Shown: positions 8,373-16,251, counted from the first letter of the stretch. The stretch is 64,000 bases of DNA from a bacterium (GCA_004563405.1 SFTH01000005.1:34741-98740), one strand, 5' to 3'. Numbers and translations are program-made. Notes: generated by a model from the sequence alone, not told the origin.

Positions 8373-9898
8373 TTCAGATCCTCGCCAAGGTCGGTCGTGT
8401 ATTGCCAGAGCACCTCATCGCCATCCTCGAGTATGTAGCTTCCGCAGCCGATGGAGGGCGTAACAGCATTGACGGAATAGATCCAGCCGGAGAGCTCGCC
8501 GTAGGCGTACTCGTAGAGATAATTGATGCCGTTTACATAGGCCATGTCGCCCTCGCCGCCCTCGTGCTCCATCTGAATGTGATATTGCCGCGCGGCGGCG
8601 GTGAGCAGGTCAAACACGCTGTCGCCTTCGCAGATGGGAAACACTGTGCGCGGAAGGATGACGCCGTCCTCGGGCGTGCTGCCATCCTCCGCCCGCCCGG
8701 CGACGGTGTCGCAGCGTATGCTGAGATAGGCGCTGCCCGAAGGATGGCGGTCGCCGGTATCCTTTTCCGAGTAGTATTCCGAGGCGGATTCAACGTTCAG
8801 GGCGAAAACCGCCGCTGCGGCCAGCGCGCCCGCGACGAGGACGAAGAGTAGGCGCTTTGTGCGGCTGCGCTTCCGGGTGAGCGCGTAGATCGCTCCCGCC
8901 AGGACAAGAGCGCCGATCGCGCAGAGCGCCCACAGCTTCCAGCCCGGGCCTTCCGCAGCCTGCGCGGCGGGAAGCGCCGCCGTCGGCGCGGTGGAAAAAT
9001 CGTAGAAGCGCACGCTTTCGTTCATCAGGGCGACCAGCGCCTGAAAAACCTGTACCGTCGCCGTTTCGTTTTCGCCCTCCCTGGGAAGATGGGAAAAGCC
9101 GCCGGAGGGACAGCGGTATTCGAGCAGGGCGTCCAGGGGATTGCGCCCGCGCTTCAGAAAGCGCGCGTCCACGCGAAAGTCCACACCGAGGGAACTGAGC
9201 GCGAGGAGCACCTGTGCGCAGCTCTCCGCGTTTTCCTTGCCCATGCTGGAAAAGCCCGCGCTCTCCAGCTGACATTCGGAGAGGAAGCCGAGGCCGCGCT
9301 CCACGGCCACAGACACCGGCGCAGAGGCGTCCGGGCAGGCGAGCGCCTGAAGGCACATGGCGGTCACGTCCACGTCTCCGTAATCGCCCATGACACTCCA
9401 GCCGCCGTCTGCCTTCTGAAGGGAGAGGAGCTTTTCCGAAAGCGCATCCCGGCTCCAGAGCGCCGAGGACGCGCCGTTGTTCAGAAGGTGCAGGCCGTAG
9501 ATGATGCTCATCACGCCCAGCTTTCCGGCGGTCTCGTCCACCAGCGCATCCGGAACCTGTGCGCCCGCATGGCAAGCGAGCAGCACGAGCGCGCAGCGCT
9601 GGCGGGAGACAGGGTTGGTGATATCCCCTGCGTTCAGCCGTTCCGAGGCGGCGCGGACGTAATTGGAAAAGTCAAGGCCGCTGTTCAGGCGGCACAATGC
9701 GAGCACATTGTTGTCCGTAGGGCCGCCTGCGCCCGCGCAGAGCGCGCCGTCCAGCCATTCCTGGAGTCCGGCTTCGCCCCGCGAATACGCACAAATGCCG
9801 CTGACGGCCTCCTCGGGGCCGGCGGCGGCATGGGCACAGACGGGCGCGAGCGCCAGGATCAGCGCGAGCGCCCACAGGACAAAGTTTCTACGCTTCAT
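8369..9898 (-). CDS. Membrane-anchored intrinsic-factor/transcobalamin-like protein (alpha-barrel + DUF4430)
   Basis: About 509 aa, exported and membrane-bound. A signal peptide (cleavage near AHA-A, residues 1-25) is followed by an alpha/alpha repeat domain (about 30-305) with prenyltransferase/squalene-cyclase-like repeats such as LLSLQKADGGWS. Then come two TM helices (about 318-338 and 346-366) separated by a basic turn RKRSRTKR, and a C-terminal transcobalamin-like beta domain (DUF4430 type, about 400-505) containing GWIYSVN and EDGDEVLW. Both soluble domains would face outward. Alpha-barrel plus this beta domain is the plan of human intrinsic factor and transcobalamin, and the gene lies under a cobalamin riboswitch next to ECF genes. 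I infer it captures corrinoids for the ECF transporter. Start at ATG 9898 overlaps the previous stop (ATGA). Confidence 0.78.
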   Translation of the reverse strand: MKRRNFVLWALALILALAPVCAHAAAGPEEAVSGICAYSRGEAGLQEWLDGALCAGAGGPTDNNVLALCRLNSGLDFSNYVRAASERLNAGDITNPVSRQRCALVLLACHAGAQVPDALVDETAGKLGVMSIIYGLHLLNNGASSALWSRDALSEKLLSLQKADGGWSVMGDYGDVDVTAMCLQALACPDASAPVSVAVERGLGFLSECQLESAGFSSMGKENAESCAQVLLALSSLGVDFRVDARFLKRGRNPLDALLEYRCPSGGFSHLPREGENETATVQVFQALVALMNESVRFYDFSTAPTAALPAAQAAEGPGWKLWALCAIGALVLAGAIYALTRKRSRTKRLLFVLVAGALAAAAVFALNVESASEYYSEKDTGDRHPSGSAYLSIRCDTVAGRAEDGSTPEDGVILPRTVFPICEGDSVFDLLTAAARQYHIQMEHEGGEGDMAYVNGINYLYEYAYGELSGWIYSVNAVTPSIGCGSYILEDGDEVLWQYTTDLGEDLK

Positions 9899-10575
9899 TT
9901 CGCTTCGGAAACGGTCACGACGCAAACCGGCGGAACCAGTACCGCGTCGTCCGAGCGGGCGGAGACGAGGTATTCGCCCGGCGCGTCGAAGCTCAGCTGC
10001 GCATTGCCCTCAGCGTCGGTAACGAGCTGCGTATCCGCACCATCGACGGTGACGGTGGCGCCCGCCATGGGAGCGACGACGGGATTCCAGTCCGCGTCAT
10101 AGCTCTGAACGCTCAACGAAAGCGCAACGCCCTCGCCGACGGCACAGGCGGCGGTCTCATCGTCGAAGTAGCAGTAGAGATCGGACCAGGCCTCCAGATC
10201 GGTGTAGACAAAGGCGCGCAGCGCATCGCCATCGCTGACGGGGTCGGTGAGGCTGTAGGCGGAGGCGTTGTTGACGTAGTAGCCGTAGCTGCCGCCGTTT
10301 TCCTCGCCCCAGAGCTTTGTGAGGCTCAGGCCGTAGCCGAGGTCGCCTGCGGCGAATCCCGCCTCCGCGCCGCCCGCATAGGCGGCTTCGTGCGCGGCAT
10401 AGAGCGCGTCATAGACGGTGACTGCGCCGTCGCCGTCCGCGTCGGACGTCTCAATGGGCGCGTGGGCCATAGCGACGTTTCCCTGTCCGTCGCTGATGGT
10501 GACGAACACGGTTTCAGCCATGGCGCCGCCGCAGACCAGCAGCAGCGCGAGCAGCGTGCAGAGCATCTTCTTCAT
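9895..10575 (-). CDS. Secreted transcobalamin-like beta-domain protein with Ig-like tail
   Basis: 226 aa, first gene of the cobalamin operon. It has a clear signal peptide (MKKMLCTLLALLLVCGG..AMA-E), with no lipobox and no C-terminal anchor, so it is probably released or held by a partner. Residues about 25-120 resemble the DUF4430 domain of the next gene: GYYVNNASA followed by DGDALRAFVY parallels GWIYSVNAV followed by DGDEVLW. Residues about 140-225 look like an Ig-like or carboxypeptidase-regulatory-like beta sandwich (GATVTVDG, TDAEGNAQLSF, GEYLVSA). SD AAGGAG stands 8 bases before ATG 10575. A role in binding corrinoid, alone or with the barrel protein, is inference. Confidence 0.7.
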   Translation of the reverse strand: MKKMLCTLLALLLVCGGAMAETVFVTISDGQGNVAMAHAPIETSDADGDGAVTVYDALYAAHEAAYAGGAEAGFAAGDLGYGLSLTKLWGEENGGSYGYYVNNASAYSLTDPVSDGDALRAFVYTDLEAWSDLYCYFDDETAACAVGEGVALSLSVQSYDADWNPVVAPMAGATVTVDGADTQLVTDAEGNAQLSFDAPGEYLVSARSDDAVLVPPVCVVTVSEAK

Positions 10576-10594
10576 GTTGGTTTCTCCTTCCTCT

Positions 10595-10631
10595 CCGGGC
10601 GGGGCGCGCCAAAGAAAAGCGCCCCCGCCGG
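10595..10631 (-). promoter_or_regulatory. GC-rich hairpin just upstream of the operon SD
   Basis: On the minus strand, 10631-10619 can pair with 10609-10595, ending 5 bases before the SD (10584-10589). Another hairpin (8 outer plus 5 inner pairs) spans 10648-10688, and a third spans 10715-10738. These lie between the cobalamin riboswitch and the first start codon and are the candidate expression platform. None has a convincing T-run, so control of translation or Rho-type control is as likely as intrinsic termination. Confidence 0.45.
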
Positions 10632-10737
10632 TCTTTTGCGGCGATTGGCGCAATCACATCCGGGTGAAGCCCGGTCTGAGGATTGCGCTTTTCCTGCCCA
10701 AAAACGTATGCCTCAACCGCCGGTAACCGGCGGCGGT

Positions 10738-10829
10738 TTGCGCGAACAGGCTGCCCGGCTCCCGCGTGACGCGGATACGGTAATGGAGGTTGCGCCGGCC
10801 TTGCACCGGTCTTCCCCTGCGCTGCGCAA
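10738..10829 (-). promoter_or_regulatory. Cobalamin riboswitch
   Basis: Read on the minus strand, the leader has the core GGGGAAGACCGGTGCAAG, with the closing CCGG half and GCGC following, then a TTACCGTA joint and the B12-box-like GAGCCGGGCAGCCTG (consensus close to GAGCCAGGAGACCTGC). The ends TTGCGC (10829-10824) and GCGCAA (10743-10738) close it as a P1 stem. The 92-nt aptamer is short for the class. It begins about 25 bases after the -10 of the promoter at 10854-10882 and precedes the transcobalamin-like/ECF operon, which is the strongest evidence for the operon's substrate. Confidence 0.82.
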
Positions 10830-10853
10830 AGCAACTGACAAATTGTCGCAAAA

Positions 10854-10882
10854 ATTTTACCACGAAGCCGCAATACAGTCAA
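10854..10882 (-). promoter_or_regulatory. Sigma-A promoter of the cobalamin uptake operon
   Basis: Minus strand: TTGACT (10882-10877), 17-base spacer, TAAAAT (10859-10854). It is placed immediately upstream of the cobalamin riboswitch and is divergent from the PfkB-gene promoter. Confidence 0.75.
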
Positions 10883-10926
10883 CACTGCAACAGTTAATTT
10901 TTATTCCCATATGGTCAAACCAGCGG

Positions 10927-10955
10927 TTGTTTTTTGGTACGGCATATGATAAAAT
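10927..10955 (+). promoter_or_regulatory. Sigma-A-like promoter of the PfkB-family kinase gene
   Basis: TTGTTT at 10927, 17-base spacer, TAAAAT at 10950. It lies 40 bases upstream of ATG 10996. Confidence 0.55.
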
Positions 10956-10995
10956 AAACCCAATGGATAAATTTGAAACAGGAGATGATTCATAC

Positions 10996-11997
10996 ATGGG
11001 AAAGGGAATTTGCGTAGCCGGCAACATGATCGTCGATATACTCTATCCCACGATGGGTTGGCCGAAGCAGGGCGAACTGGTGCACATTCTGGACGGGATT
11101 TCCCGCTCCACGGGCGGCGCGGTCTGCAATGTCATCATTGACCTGGCCAAGCTCGATCCGAAGATGCCGCTCTATGCCATGGGCAAGATCGGCAAGGATG
11201 CGGAGGGCGATCTGATTCTGGAGCGCATGGGCGATTATCCAAACATCGACACCAGGAACGTGATTCAGGACGGAATTTCGGCCTTTACGCTGGTGCTGGC
11301 CGACACCGTGTCCAACGAGCGCACCTTCTTTACCTACCTGGGCGCAAACGGGCGCTTTGATGAGAGCGACATTGACTGGGACAGCCTGGACTGCGGCATA
11401 CTGCACATCGGTTACATTCTGCTGCTCAATGCGCTGGATCAGGAGGATCCCGAGTACGGCAGCCGCATGGCGCGCCTGCTTCACAGCGCCCAGCAGCACG
11501 GCATCAAGACCTCCATCGACGTGGTGAGCGAGGCCAGCGACCGCTTTGCGCAGTTGGTACCCCCTGCGCTGCGCTACACGGATTACTGCATCATCAATGA
11601 AATTGAGGCGGGCCAGACCACGGGAATTCCGCTCCGGGACGAAAATGACAAGCTCATCTACGACAACATTCCCCTGGCGCTCAAGCGCATGAAGGAGATG
11701 GGCGTGTCCACCTGGGCCGTGATCCATAGCCCGGAGGGCGGCTTTGGCCTGGACGAAAACGACAATTACATCGCAAAGGAGAGCCTGCACCTGCCGAAGG
11801 GCTACATCAAGGGCAGCGTGGGCGCGGGCGATGCGTTCTGCGCGGGTGTGCTCTGCGGCGCGGAGCATGGAGACAAGCTGGAGGACGCGATCATGCTCGG
11901 CATCGGCTCCGCAGCGGCCTCCCTCAGCGAGGCGAACGCGACCGACGGCATGCGCACCGAGGCGCAGGTCAGAGAGCTCATCGACGAGCTGCGCTGA
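10996..11997 (+). CDS. PfkB/ribokinase-family carbohydrate kinase
   Basis: 333-aa cytosolic sugar or nucleoside kinase. The N-terminal part has the family pattern VAGNMIVDILYP and SRSTGGAVCNV; the C-terminal signature KGSVGAGDAFCAGVLCG holds the catalytic Asp and anion hole. It also has a distinctive NEIEAGQTTGI segment. The substrate cannot be told from sequence. ATG 10996 is used because AGGAG lies 11 bases upstream and the family N-terminus begins there; the frame stays open further upstream but crosses the promoter. A monocistronic unit, with promoter at 10927 and terminator at 12012. Confidence 0.85.
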   Translation: MGKGICVAGNMIVDILYPTMGWPKQGELVHILDGISRSTGGAVCNVIIDLAKLDPKMPLYAMGKIGKDAEGDLILERMGDYPNIDTRNVIQDGISAFTLVLADTVSNERTFFTYLGANGRFDESDIDWDSLDCGILHIGYILLLNALDQEDPEYGSRMARLLHSAQQHGIKTSIDVVSEASDRFAQLVPPALRYTDYCIINEIEAGQTTGIPLRDENDKLIYDNIPLALKRMKEMGVSTWAVIHSPEGGFGLDENDNYIAKESLHLPKGYIKGSVGAGDAFCAGVLCGAEHGDKLEDAIMLGIGSAAASLSEANATDGMRTEAQVRELIDELR

Positions 11998-12011
11998 GAA
12001 AGGAAAGCGAC

Positions 12012-12044
12012 AGCGGCGCGCCCGGCATTGCCGGGCGCGCCGCT
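12012..12044. terminator. Strong bidirectional terminator
   Basis: 15-bp perfect stem (12012-12026 with 12030-12044). It lies between the convergent PfkB-family gene and the membrane-protein gene ending at 12050; an AAAAAAG tract follows. Confidence 0.75.
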
Positions 12045-12049
12045 GGGCT

Positions 12050-12793
12050 TTAAAAAAGCTTTGAGGGCCGGGGTGCGCGGTGCAGGGAGGCGAGCGCGAG
12101 AAAGAGGAGGGCCATGGAGGAGATCAGATAGCAGTAATTTGCGCTGAAGACGAACATTGCGAGCATTGCGACGCTGAACAAAAGGCAGCGGGGCGCGTTC
12201 TTCCGGTTGACGAGAAGCGCAAGCGCGTGGCGCAGGCGGCGCGGCGCGCGCCGGGACTCCGGGGGAGGGGAAATAGCGCCGGGATTCGCGGCGGCCAGCT
12301 GGGAAATCATCTGCGCATCGACGAGGGCAATGCGGGGTTGACGCAGGCCTGAAGCCATCATGCGGCAGGATGGTTCGCAGGTGCATGTGGCGCAAACGGC
12401 CAACCTATCCTCGCCCCTGTGCCGCTTCCAGACCTCGAAGAGCCGGCTCTGGTCGAGTGCCGCGGAGGGCGGCGACTGAATCAGATCCACCGCGTAGTCG
12501 CCCTCATAGCAGCTTTTGAGCAGCCCTTCCAGTTGTCCGATGGCCTCCTCCCGGGGAAGGCACGCCAGATGCATGCTGATGCTCCCGGCGCTCTTGCGGA
12601 TGCGCCGCCGCGCGAGGAACCGGCTTCGGGAGGCGCGCGCCCACAGCCGGCGCAGCAGCCTGCGCGTCATTCCGCAGCATAAGAGCGACAGCGCGAGGCT
12701 GAGGGCGCGGCTTTCGAACGCACCCCGAAAGAAGAAGTAATATGCCCCGGCGAGGGCGAGCGTGAGTACGAATCCATCAATTTTTTTGCCCAT
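12050..12793 (-). CDS. Hypothetical membrane protein
   Basis: 247 aa, not recognised. Two hydrophobic stretches at the N-terminus (about residues 6-24 and 30-45) and two at the C-terminus (about 195-235) bracket a cytosolic-looking, very basic middle part. The middle contains CATCTCEPSC, a Cys cluster that could bind metal, and LDQSRLFEVWKRHRGED. The start at ATG 12793 has GGAGG 6 bases upstream; the longer frame to 13054 overlaps nadD and is a shadow. It is divergent from nadD and stands alone. The topology suggests a membrane-tethered protein with a soluble loop; no function is proposed. Confidence 0.65.
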   Translation of the reverse strand: MGKKIDGFVLTLALAGAYYFFFRGAFESRALSLALSLLCCGMTRRLLRRLWARASRSRFLARRRIRKSAGSISMHLACLPREEAIGQLEGLLKSCYEGDYAVDLIQSPPSAALDQSRLFEVWKRHRGEDRLAVCATCTCEPSCRMMASGLRQPRIALVDAQMISQLAAANPGAISPPPESRRAPRRLRHALALLVNRKNAPRCLLFSVAMLAMFVFSANYCYLISSMALLFLALASLHRAPRPSKLF

Positions 12794-12905
12794 ATTCCGC
12801 CTCCGTGAAGGTTTTTCCCCTATTGTTGACGAAATAAACAAAGTTATACGGTTTTGAGATTTCCAGTTCACAATTTGGGTGTATACTGATATAGAGGTGA
12901 GACGC

Positions 12906-14045
12906 ATGCGAATCGGCATCATGGGCGGCACGCTCGATCCGGTGCACGCCGGACACATACGGGTGGCGCAGCTTGCACGCGAGCATCTGGGCCTGGACCG
13001 GGTCATGCTGCTTCCGGCGGGTGATCCGCCCCACAAGCTCCCGCCCACCTCCAAGCAGGACCGGCTGGAGATGGCGCGCCTGGCCGCGCAGGGTTGCGAG
13101 GGACTCTTTGCCTGCGGCGTTGAGATCCTTCGGGAGGGCGTGACCTATACGGTGGACACCATGCGGGAGCTGGCAAGCGCCAACCCGAATACGCAGTGGT
13201 TTTATCTCGTGGGTGCGGATACGCTGGATGTGCTGGACAGCTGGCGCAGCTTTGCAGAGGTCGCGCGCATGTGCGTCTTTGCGGTCTTTGGCCGGGCGAA
13301 GGAGGACGTGAGCACGGAAAAGATGCGCGCGCTCGATCGTAAATACGGCGCGCGCTTTGAGGTGCTTCCCTTCCATGGTCCGGACGTCTCCTCGACCGAG
13401 ATTCGCCGGAGGGTTGCGCAGGGCGCTTCCATCGCCGGCCTCGTGCCGGAGGCGGTGGAGGAATACATCAGGCGACGGGGATTGTACCTCTGCGCCATGT
13501 CCAAAGAGGAGATCCTCAGTATCCTGAAGGGAAGCCTGAAGCCCGCACGCTATGTGCACACTCTGGGCGTCGCAGAGACGGCGAAGCGCCTGGCGCCCCG
13601 CTACGGGATCGACCCGATGCGGGCGGAGCTTGCGGGGCTTCTGCACGATTGCGCAAAGTATCTGCCCATCGGGGAGATGCGCGCCCTGGCCGCGCGCGTG
13701 CCGGACGTGGACGCGGCGGAGATGGAGGCGGTCAGCGTGCTGCACGCCCCGGCGGGCTGCGTGCTTGCGGCGGAGCGATTCGGCGTGCAGGATCCCGGAA
13801 TTCTATCCGCCATCCGCAGGCACACCCTGGGCGCTCCGGGAATGAGTGCGTTGGACGCGCTCATCTACACGGCGGATTTTATTGAACCGAACCGGGAGGA
13901 CTTTCCCGGCCTGGAGTCGGCGCGCTCCCTTGCACAGAGTGATCTGTTTGCGGGGATGCGGCGCTGCACGGAACTCACAAATCAGCATCTGGCGGAGCAG
14001 GGCAGGCGGCCGCACCCGCGCTCCCTCGCCCTGCTTGAGAGCTGA
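12906..14045 (+). CDS. nadD: Fused nicotinate-nucleotide adenylyltransferase and YqeK-type HD hydrolase
   Basis: 379-aa fusion. Residues 1 to about 195 are NadD, which makes deamido-NAD from NaMN and ATP: GGTLDPVHAGH is the nucleotidyltransferase motif and SSTEIRRR its ISSTxIR-type motif. Residues about 200-379 are a YqeK-like HD domain (VHTLGVAETA, LLHDCAK, YTADFIEPNR), a family that hydrolyses diadenosine tetraphosphate. Firmicutes usually carry nadD and yqeK as adjacent genes; here no stop separates them. ATG 12906 follows GAGGTGAG; the upstream TTG-type start at 12879 lacks an SD. rsfS follows, as in the usual nadD-yqeK-rsfS order. Confidence 0.93.
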   Translation: MRIGIMGGTLDPVHAGHIRVAQLAREHLGLDRVMLLPAGDPPHKLPPTSKQDRLEMARLAAQGCEGLFACGVEILREGVTYTVDTMRELASANPNTQWFYLVGADTLDVLDSWRSFAEVARMCVFAVFGRAKEDVSTEKMRALDRKYGARFEVLPFHGPDVSSTEIRRRVAQGASIAGLVPEAVEEYIRRRGLYLCAMSKEEILSILKGSLKPARYVHTLGVAETAKRLAPRYGIDPMRAELAGLLHDCAKYLPIGEMRALAARVPDVDAAEMEAVSVLHAPAGCVLAAERFGVQDPGILSAIRRHTLGAPGMSALDALIYTADFIEPNREDFPGLESARSLAQSDLFAGMRRCTELTNQHLAEQGRRPHPRSLALLES

Positions 14046-14072
14046 ATCCATCAAGAAAAAGGAGGATGAGAA

Positions 14073-14453
14073 ATGAACGATTCCAAGGAACTGGCCCTGA
14101 AGGCCGCGCGAATTCTCGATCAGAAGGGCGCGAATGATATTGACATTCTGGAGGTCGGCCACCTGACTTCAATCACGGACTACTTCGTCATTGCAAACGG
14201 ACGCAACATCCAGTCCGTCCGCTCCCTGGCGGAGGATCTGGAGGAGAAGCTTGCGGAGGCGGGCGTGGAGCCGCGCCGCAAGGAGGGCGAGCGGGAGTCC
14301 AAGTGGATCGTCCTGGACTACGCCCACGTCATCGTACACATCTTCCACCCCGAGGAGCGCAAGTTCTACAACATCGAGCGGCTCTGGCAGGATGGAACCA
14401 ACCAGGTGGAATTCATCCCCCTGGGCGCGACTGTGGCTTCCGGCGAAGAATGA
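14073..14453 (+). CDS. rsfS: Ribosomal silencing factor RsfS
   Basis: 126 aa, normal length. It binds uL14 on the 50S subunit and blocks subunit joining when nutrients are scarce. It shows the family core ITDYFVIANG, VRSLAEDLEEKL, WIVLDYAHVIVHIF and FYNIERLW. An AAGGAGG SD lies 9 bases before ATG. It is third in the nadD-yqeK-rsfS arrangement. Confidence 0.96.
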   Translation: MNDSKELALKAARILDQKGANDIDILEVGHLTSITDYFVIANGRNIQSVRSLAEDLEEKLAEAGVEPRRKEGERESKWIVLDYAHVIVHIFHPEERKFYNIERLWQDGTNQVEFIPLGATVASGEE

Positions 14454-14480
14454 TCAAGACCAGCGAGAGGTAGGAAACAA

Positions 14481-15800
14481 ATGGAAAAGCGCGAACACAA
14501 AATCTTCAATCACCAGATGGAATGTATGAGCCGCGACGAGCGCCTGCAGCTGCAGAGTGAGCGCCTGGTGAAGACCGTGCGCCACGAGTATGACAACGTG
14601 CCCATGTACCGGGCGCGCATGGATGAAAAGGGCGTCAGGCCCGAGGACATTCGTTCCATCGAGGACCTGAAGTATCTGCCCTTCATGGAAAAGACGGATC
14701 TGCGCGACCAGTGGCCCTTCGGCCTGCTGGCGGTACCGAAGCGGGAGATCGTGCGCGTGCACGGCTCCTCCGGCACCACGGGCCATCCGATCATCTCCGG
14801 CTACACGAAAAATGACTTGGAGGTCTGGTCGGAAATGATGGCGCGCACGCTGACCGCCGCCGGCTGCGGCCCGGACGACATCGTGCACGTCTCCTACGGC
14901 TTTGGCCTGTTTACCGGCGGTTTCGGCGCGTATCAGGGCGCGGACAAGATCGGCGCGATGGTCATTCCCATGTCCAGCGGCAATACCCAGAGGCAGATCA
15001 TGATGATGAAGGAGCTCGGCTCCACGATTCTGTGCTGCACGCCTTCCTATGCCACCTATCTGGGCGAGACCATCCGGGAGATGGGCCTGGATCCCAACCG
15101 GGATCTCAAGCTCAAGGCCGGCTGCTTCGGTGCGGAGCCCTGGACGGAGGAGATGCGCTATCACATCGAGGAGCTGCTGGGCATCGACGCCTGCGACATC
15201 TATGGCCTGACCGAAATCTGTGGCCCCGGCGTGTCCTTCGCCTGCCTGGAAAAGGACGGCATGCACATCAACGAGGACCATGTGATTGCTGAAATCATCA
15301 ATCCCGCCACCGGCGAACAGCTCCCCTACGGACAATCCGGCGAGCTGGTGTTCACCACCATCACCAAGGAAGGCACGCCGATGATCCGCTATCGTACCCA
15401 CGACATCTGCTCGCTGAATCCCACGCCCTGCGCCTGCGGCCGCACCACCGTGCGCATGACCCGCATCACCGGACGCACGGACGATATGCTCATCATCCGC
15501 GGCGTGAACGTATTCCCGAGCCAGATCGAATCCGTGCTGGTGAACGTGGATGGCGTGGCGCCCCACTACATGCTGATCGTCGACCGCGTGAATTCCTCCG
15601 ATACGATGGAGGTGCAGGTCGAAATGACGGAGGAAATGTTCTCCGATACCGTTTCCCACATTGAGCAGGTGCGCCGCACGATTACCGAGCGCATCAAGAG
15701 CGTCGTGGGCATTTCGACCAACGTGAAGCTGGTTGCGCCGAAGTCCATTCCGCGCTCCGAGGGCAAGGCCAAGCGCGTCATCGACAACCGCAAGCTGTGA
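14481..15800 (+). CDS. paaK: Phenylacetate-CoA ligase family protein
   Basis: 439-aa cytosolic adenylate-forming enzyme that converts an aryl acid (typically phenylacetate or indoleacetate) to its CoA thioester using ATP. It has the AMP-binding P-loop GSSGTTGHP near residue 95, the YGLTEICGPG motif near residue 240, and the C-terminal hinge TGRTDDMLIIRGVNVFP near 333. It is followed at once by an ACT-domain gene, a pairing common in anaerobes that ferment aromatic amino acids. The indolepyruvate ferredoxin oxidoreductase genes that often accompany it are not in this window. The exact acid is not determined. Confidence 0.92.
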   Translation: MEKREHKIFNHQMECMSRDERLQLQSERLVKTVRHEYDNVPMYRARMDEKGVRPEDIRSIEDLKYLPFMEKTDLRDQWPFGLLAVPKREIVRVHGSSGTTGHPIISGYTKNDLEVWSEMMARTLTAAGCGPDDIVHVSYGFGLFTGGFGAYQGADKIGAMVIPMSSGNTQRQIMMMKELGSTILCCTPSYATYLGETIREMGLDPNRDLKLKAGCFGAEPWTEEMRYHIEELLGIDACDIYGLTEICGPGVSFACLEKDGMHINEDHVIAEIINPATGEQLPYGQSGELVFTTITKEGTPMIRYRTHDICSLNPTPCACGRTTVRMTRITGRTDDMLIIRGVNVFPSQIESVLVNVDGVAPHYMLIVDRVNSSDTMEVQVEMTEEMFSDTVSHIEQVRRTITERIKSVVGISTNVKLVAPKSIPRSEGKAKRVIDNRKL

Positions 15801-15813
15801 GAGGAGAGAAGAT

Positions 15814-16251
15814 ATGTTTATCAAACAGATTTCCGTCTTTCTGGAGAACATTCCGGGCACCCTGCGGGAGATGACCGCCGTTCTGAGCTCCGGCGGCATT
15901 GACATCCGCGAGCTGTCCATTGCGGACACCCAATCCTTCGGCATCGTTCGGCTGATTGTGCGCGCGGATTCCATTGACCGCGCCATGGATCTGCTCAAGG
16001 GCGCCGGTTACATGGCGCGCATCAACCACGTCATCTGCGCGGAGATTCCGGATGCGCCCGGCGGGCTCTGCAGCCTGCTGACCATCATCGGGGAGAATGG
16101 TCTCTCCGTGGAATACATGTACTCCTGCCGCCGCACGGCGGAGGGCAACGCGCTGATGGTGCTGCGCCTCTCCGAGCAGGATCGCGGCTGCGCATGCCTG
16201 TGTACGCGGGGTGTGCGCGTATACAACCAGGAGGAAGTTGACAGACTCTGA
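15814..16251 (+). CDS. ACT-domain protein
   Basis: 145 aa with two tandem ACT modules: the first from FIKQISVFLENIPGTLREMT (residues 2-65) and the second from EIPDAPGGLCSLLTIIGENG (about 72-140). Stand-alone ACT pairs sense amino acids. The ATG at 15814 follows GAGGAGAG by 6-8 bases; it is 13 bp after paaK, so the pair is cotranscribed. It may sense an aromatic amino acid and modulate the neighbouring ligase or a regulator, which is inference. Confidence 0.85.
   Translation: MFIKQISVFLENIPGTLREMTAVLSSGGIDIRELSIADTQSFGIVRLIVRADSIDRAMDLLKGAGYMARINHVICAEIPDAPGGLCSLLTIIGENGLSVEYMYSCRRTAEGNALMVLRLSEQDRGCACLCTRGVRVYNQEEVDRL

Noticed and set aside
10390..10995. Upstream extension of the PfkB kinase frame
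   Set aside because: It would cross the opposite-strand cobalamin riboswitch and the kinase promoter, and is not kinase-like; the SD and family N-terminus support ATG 10996.
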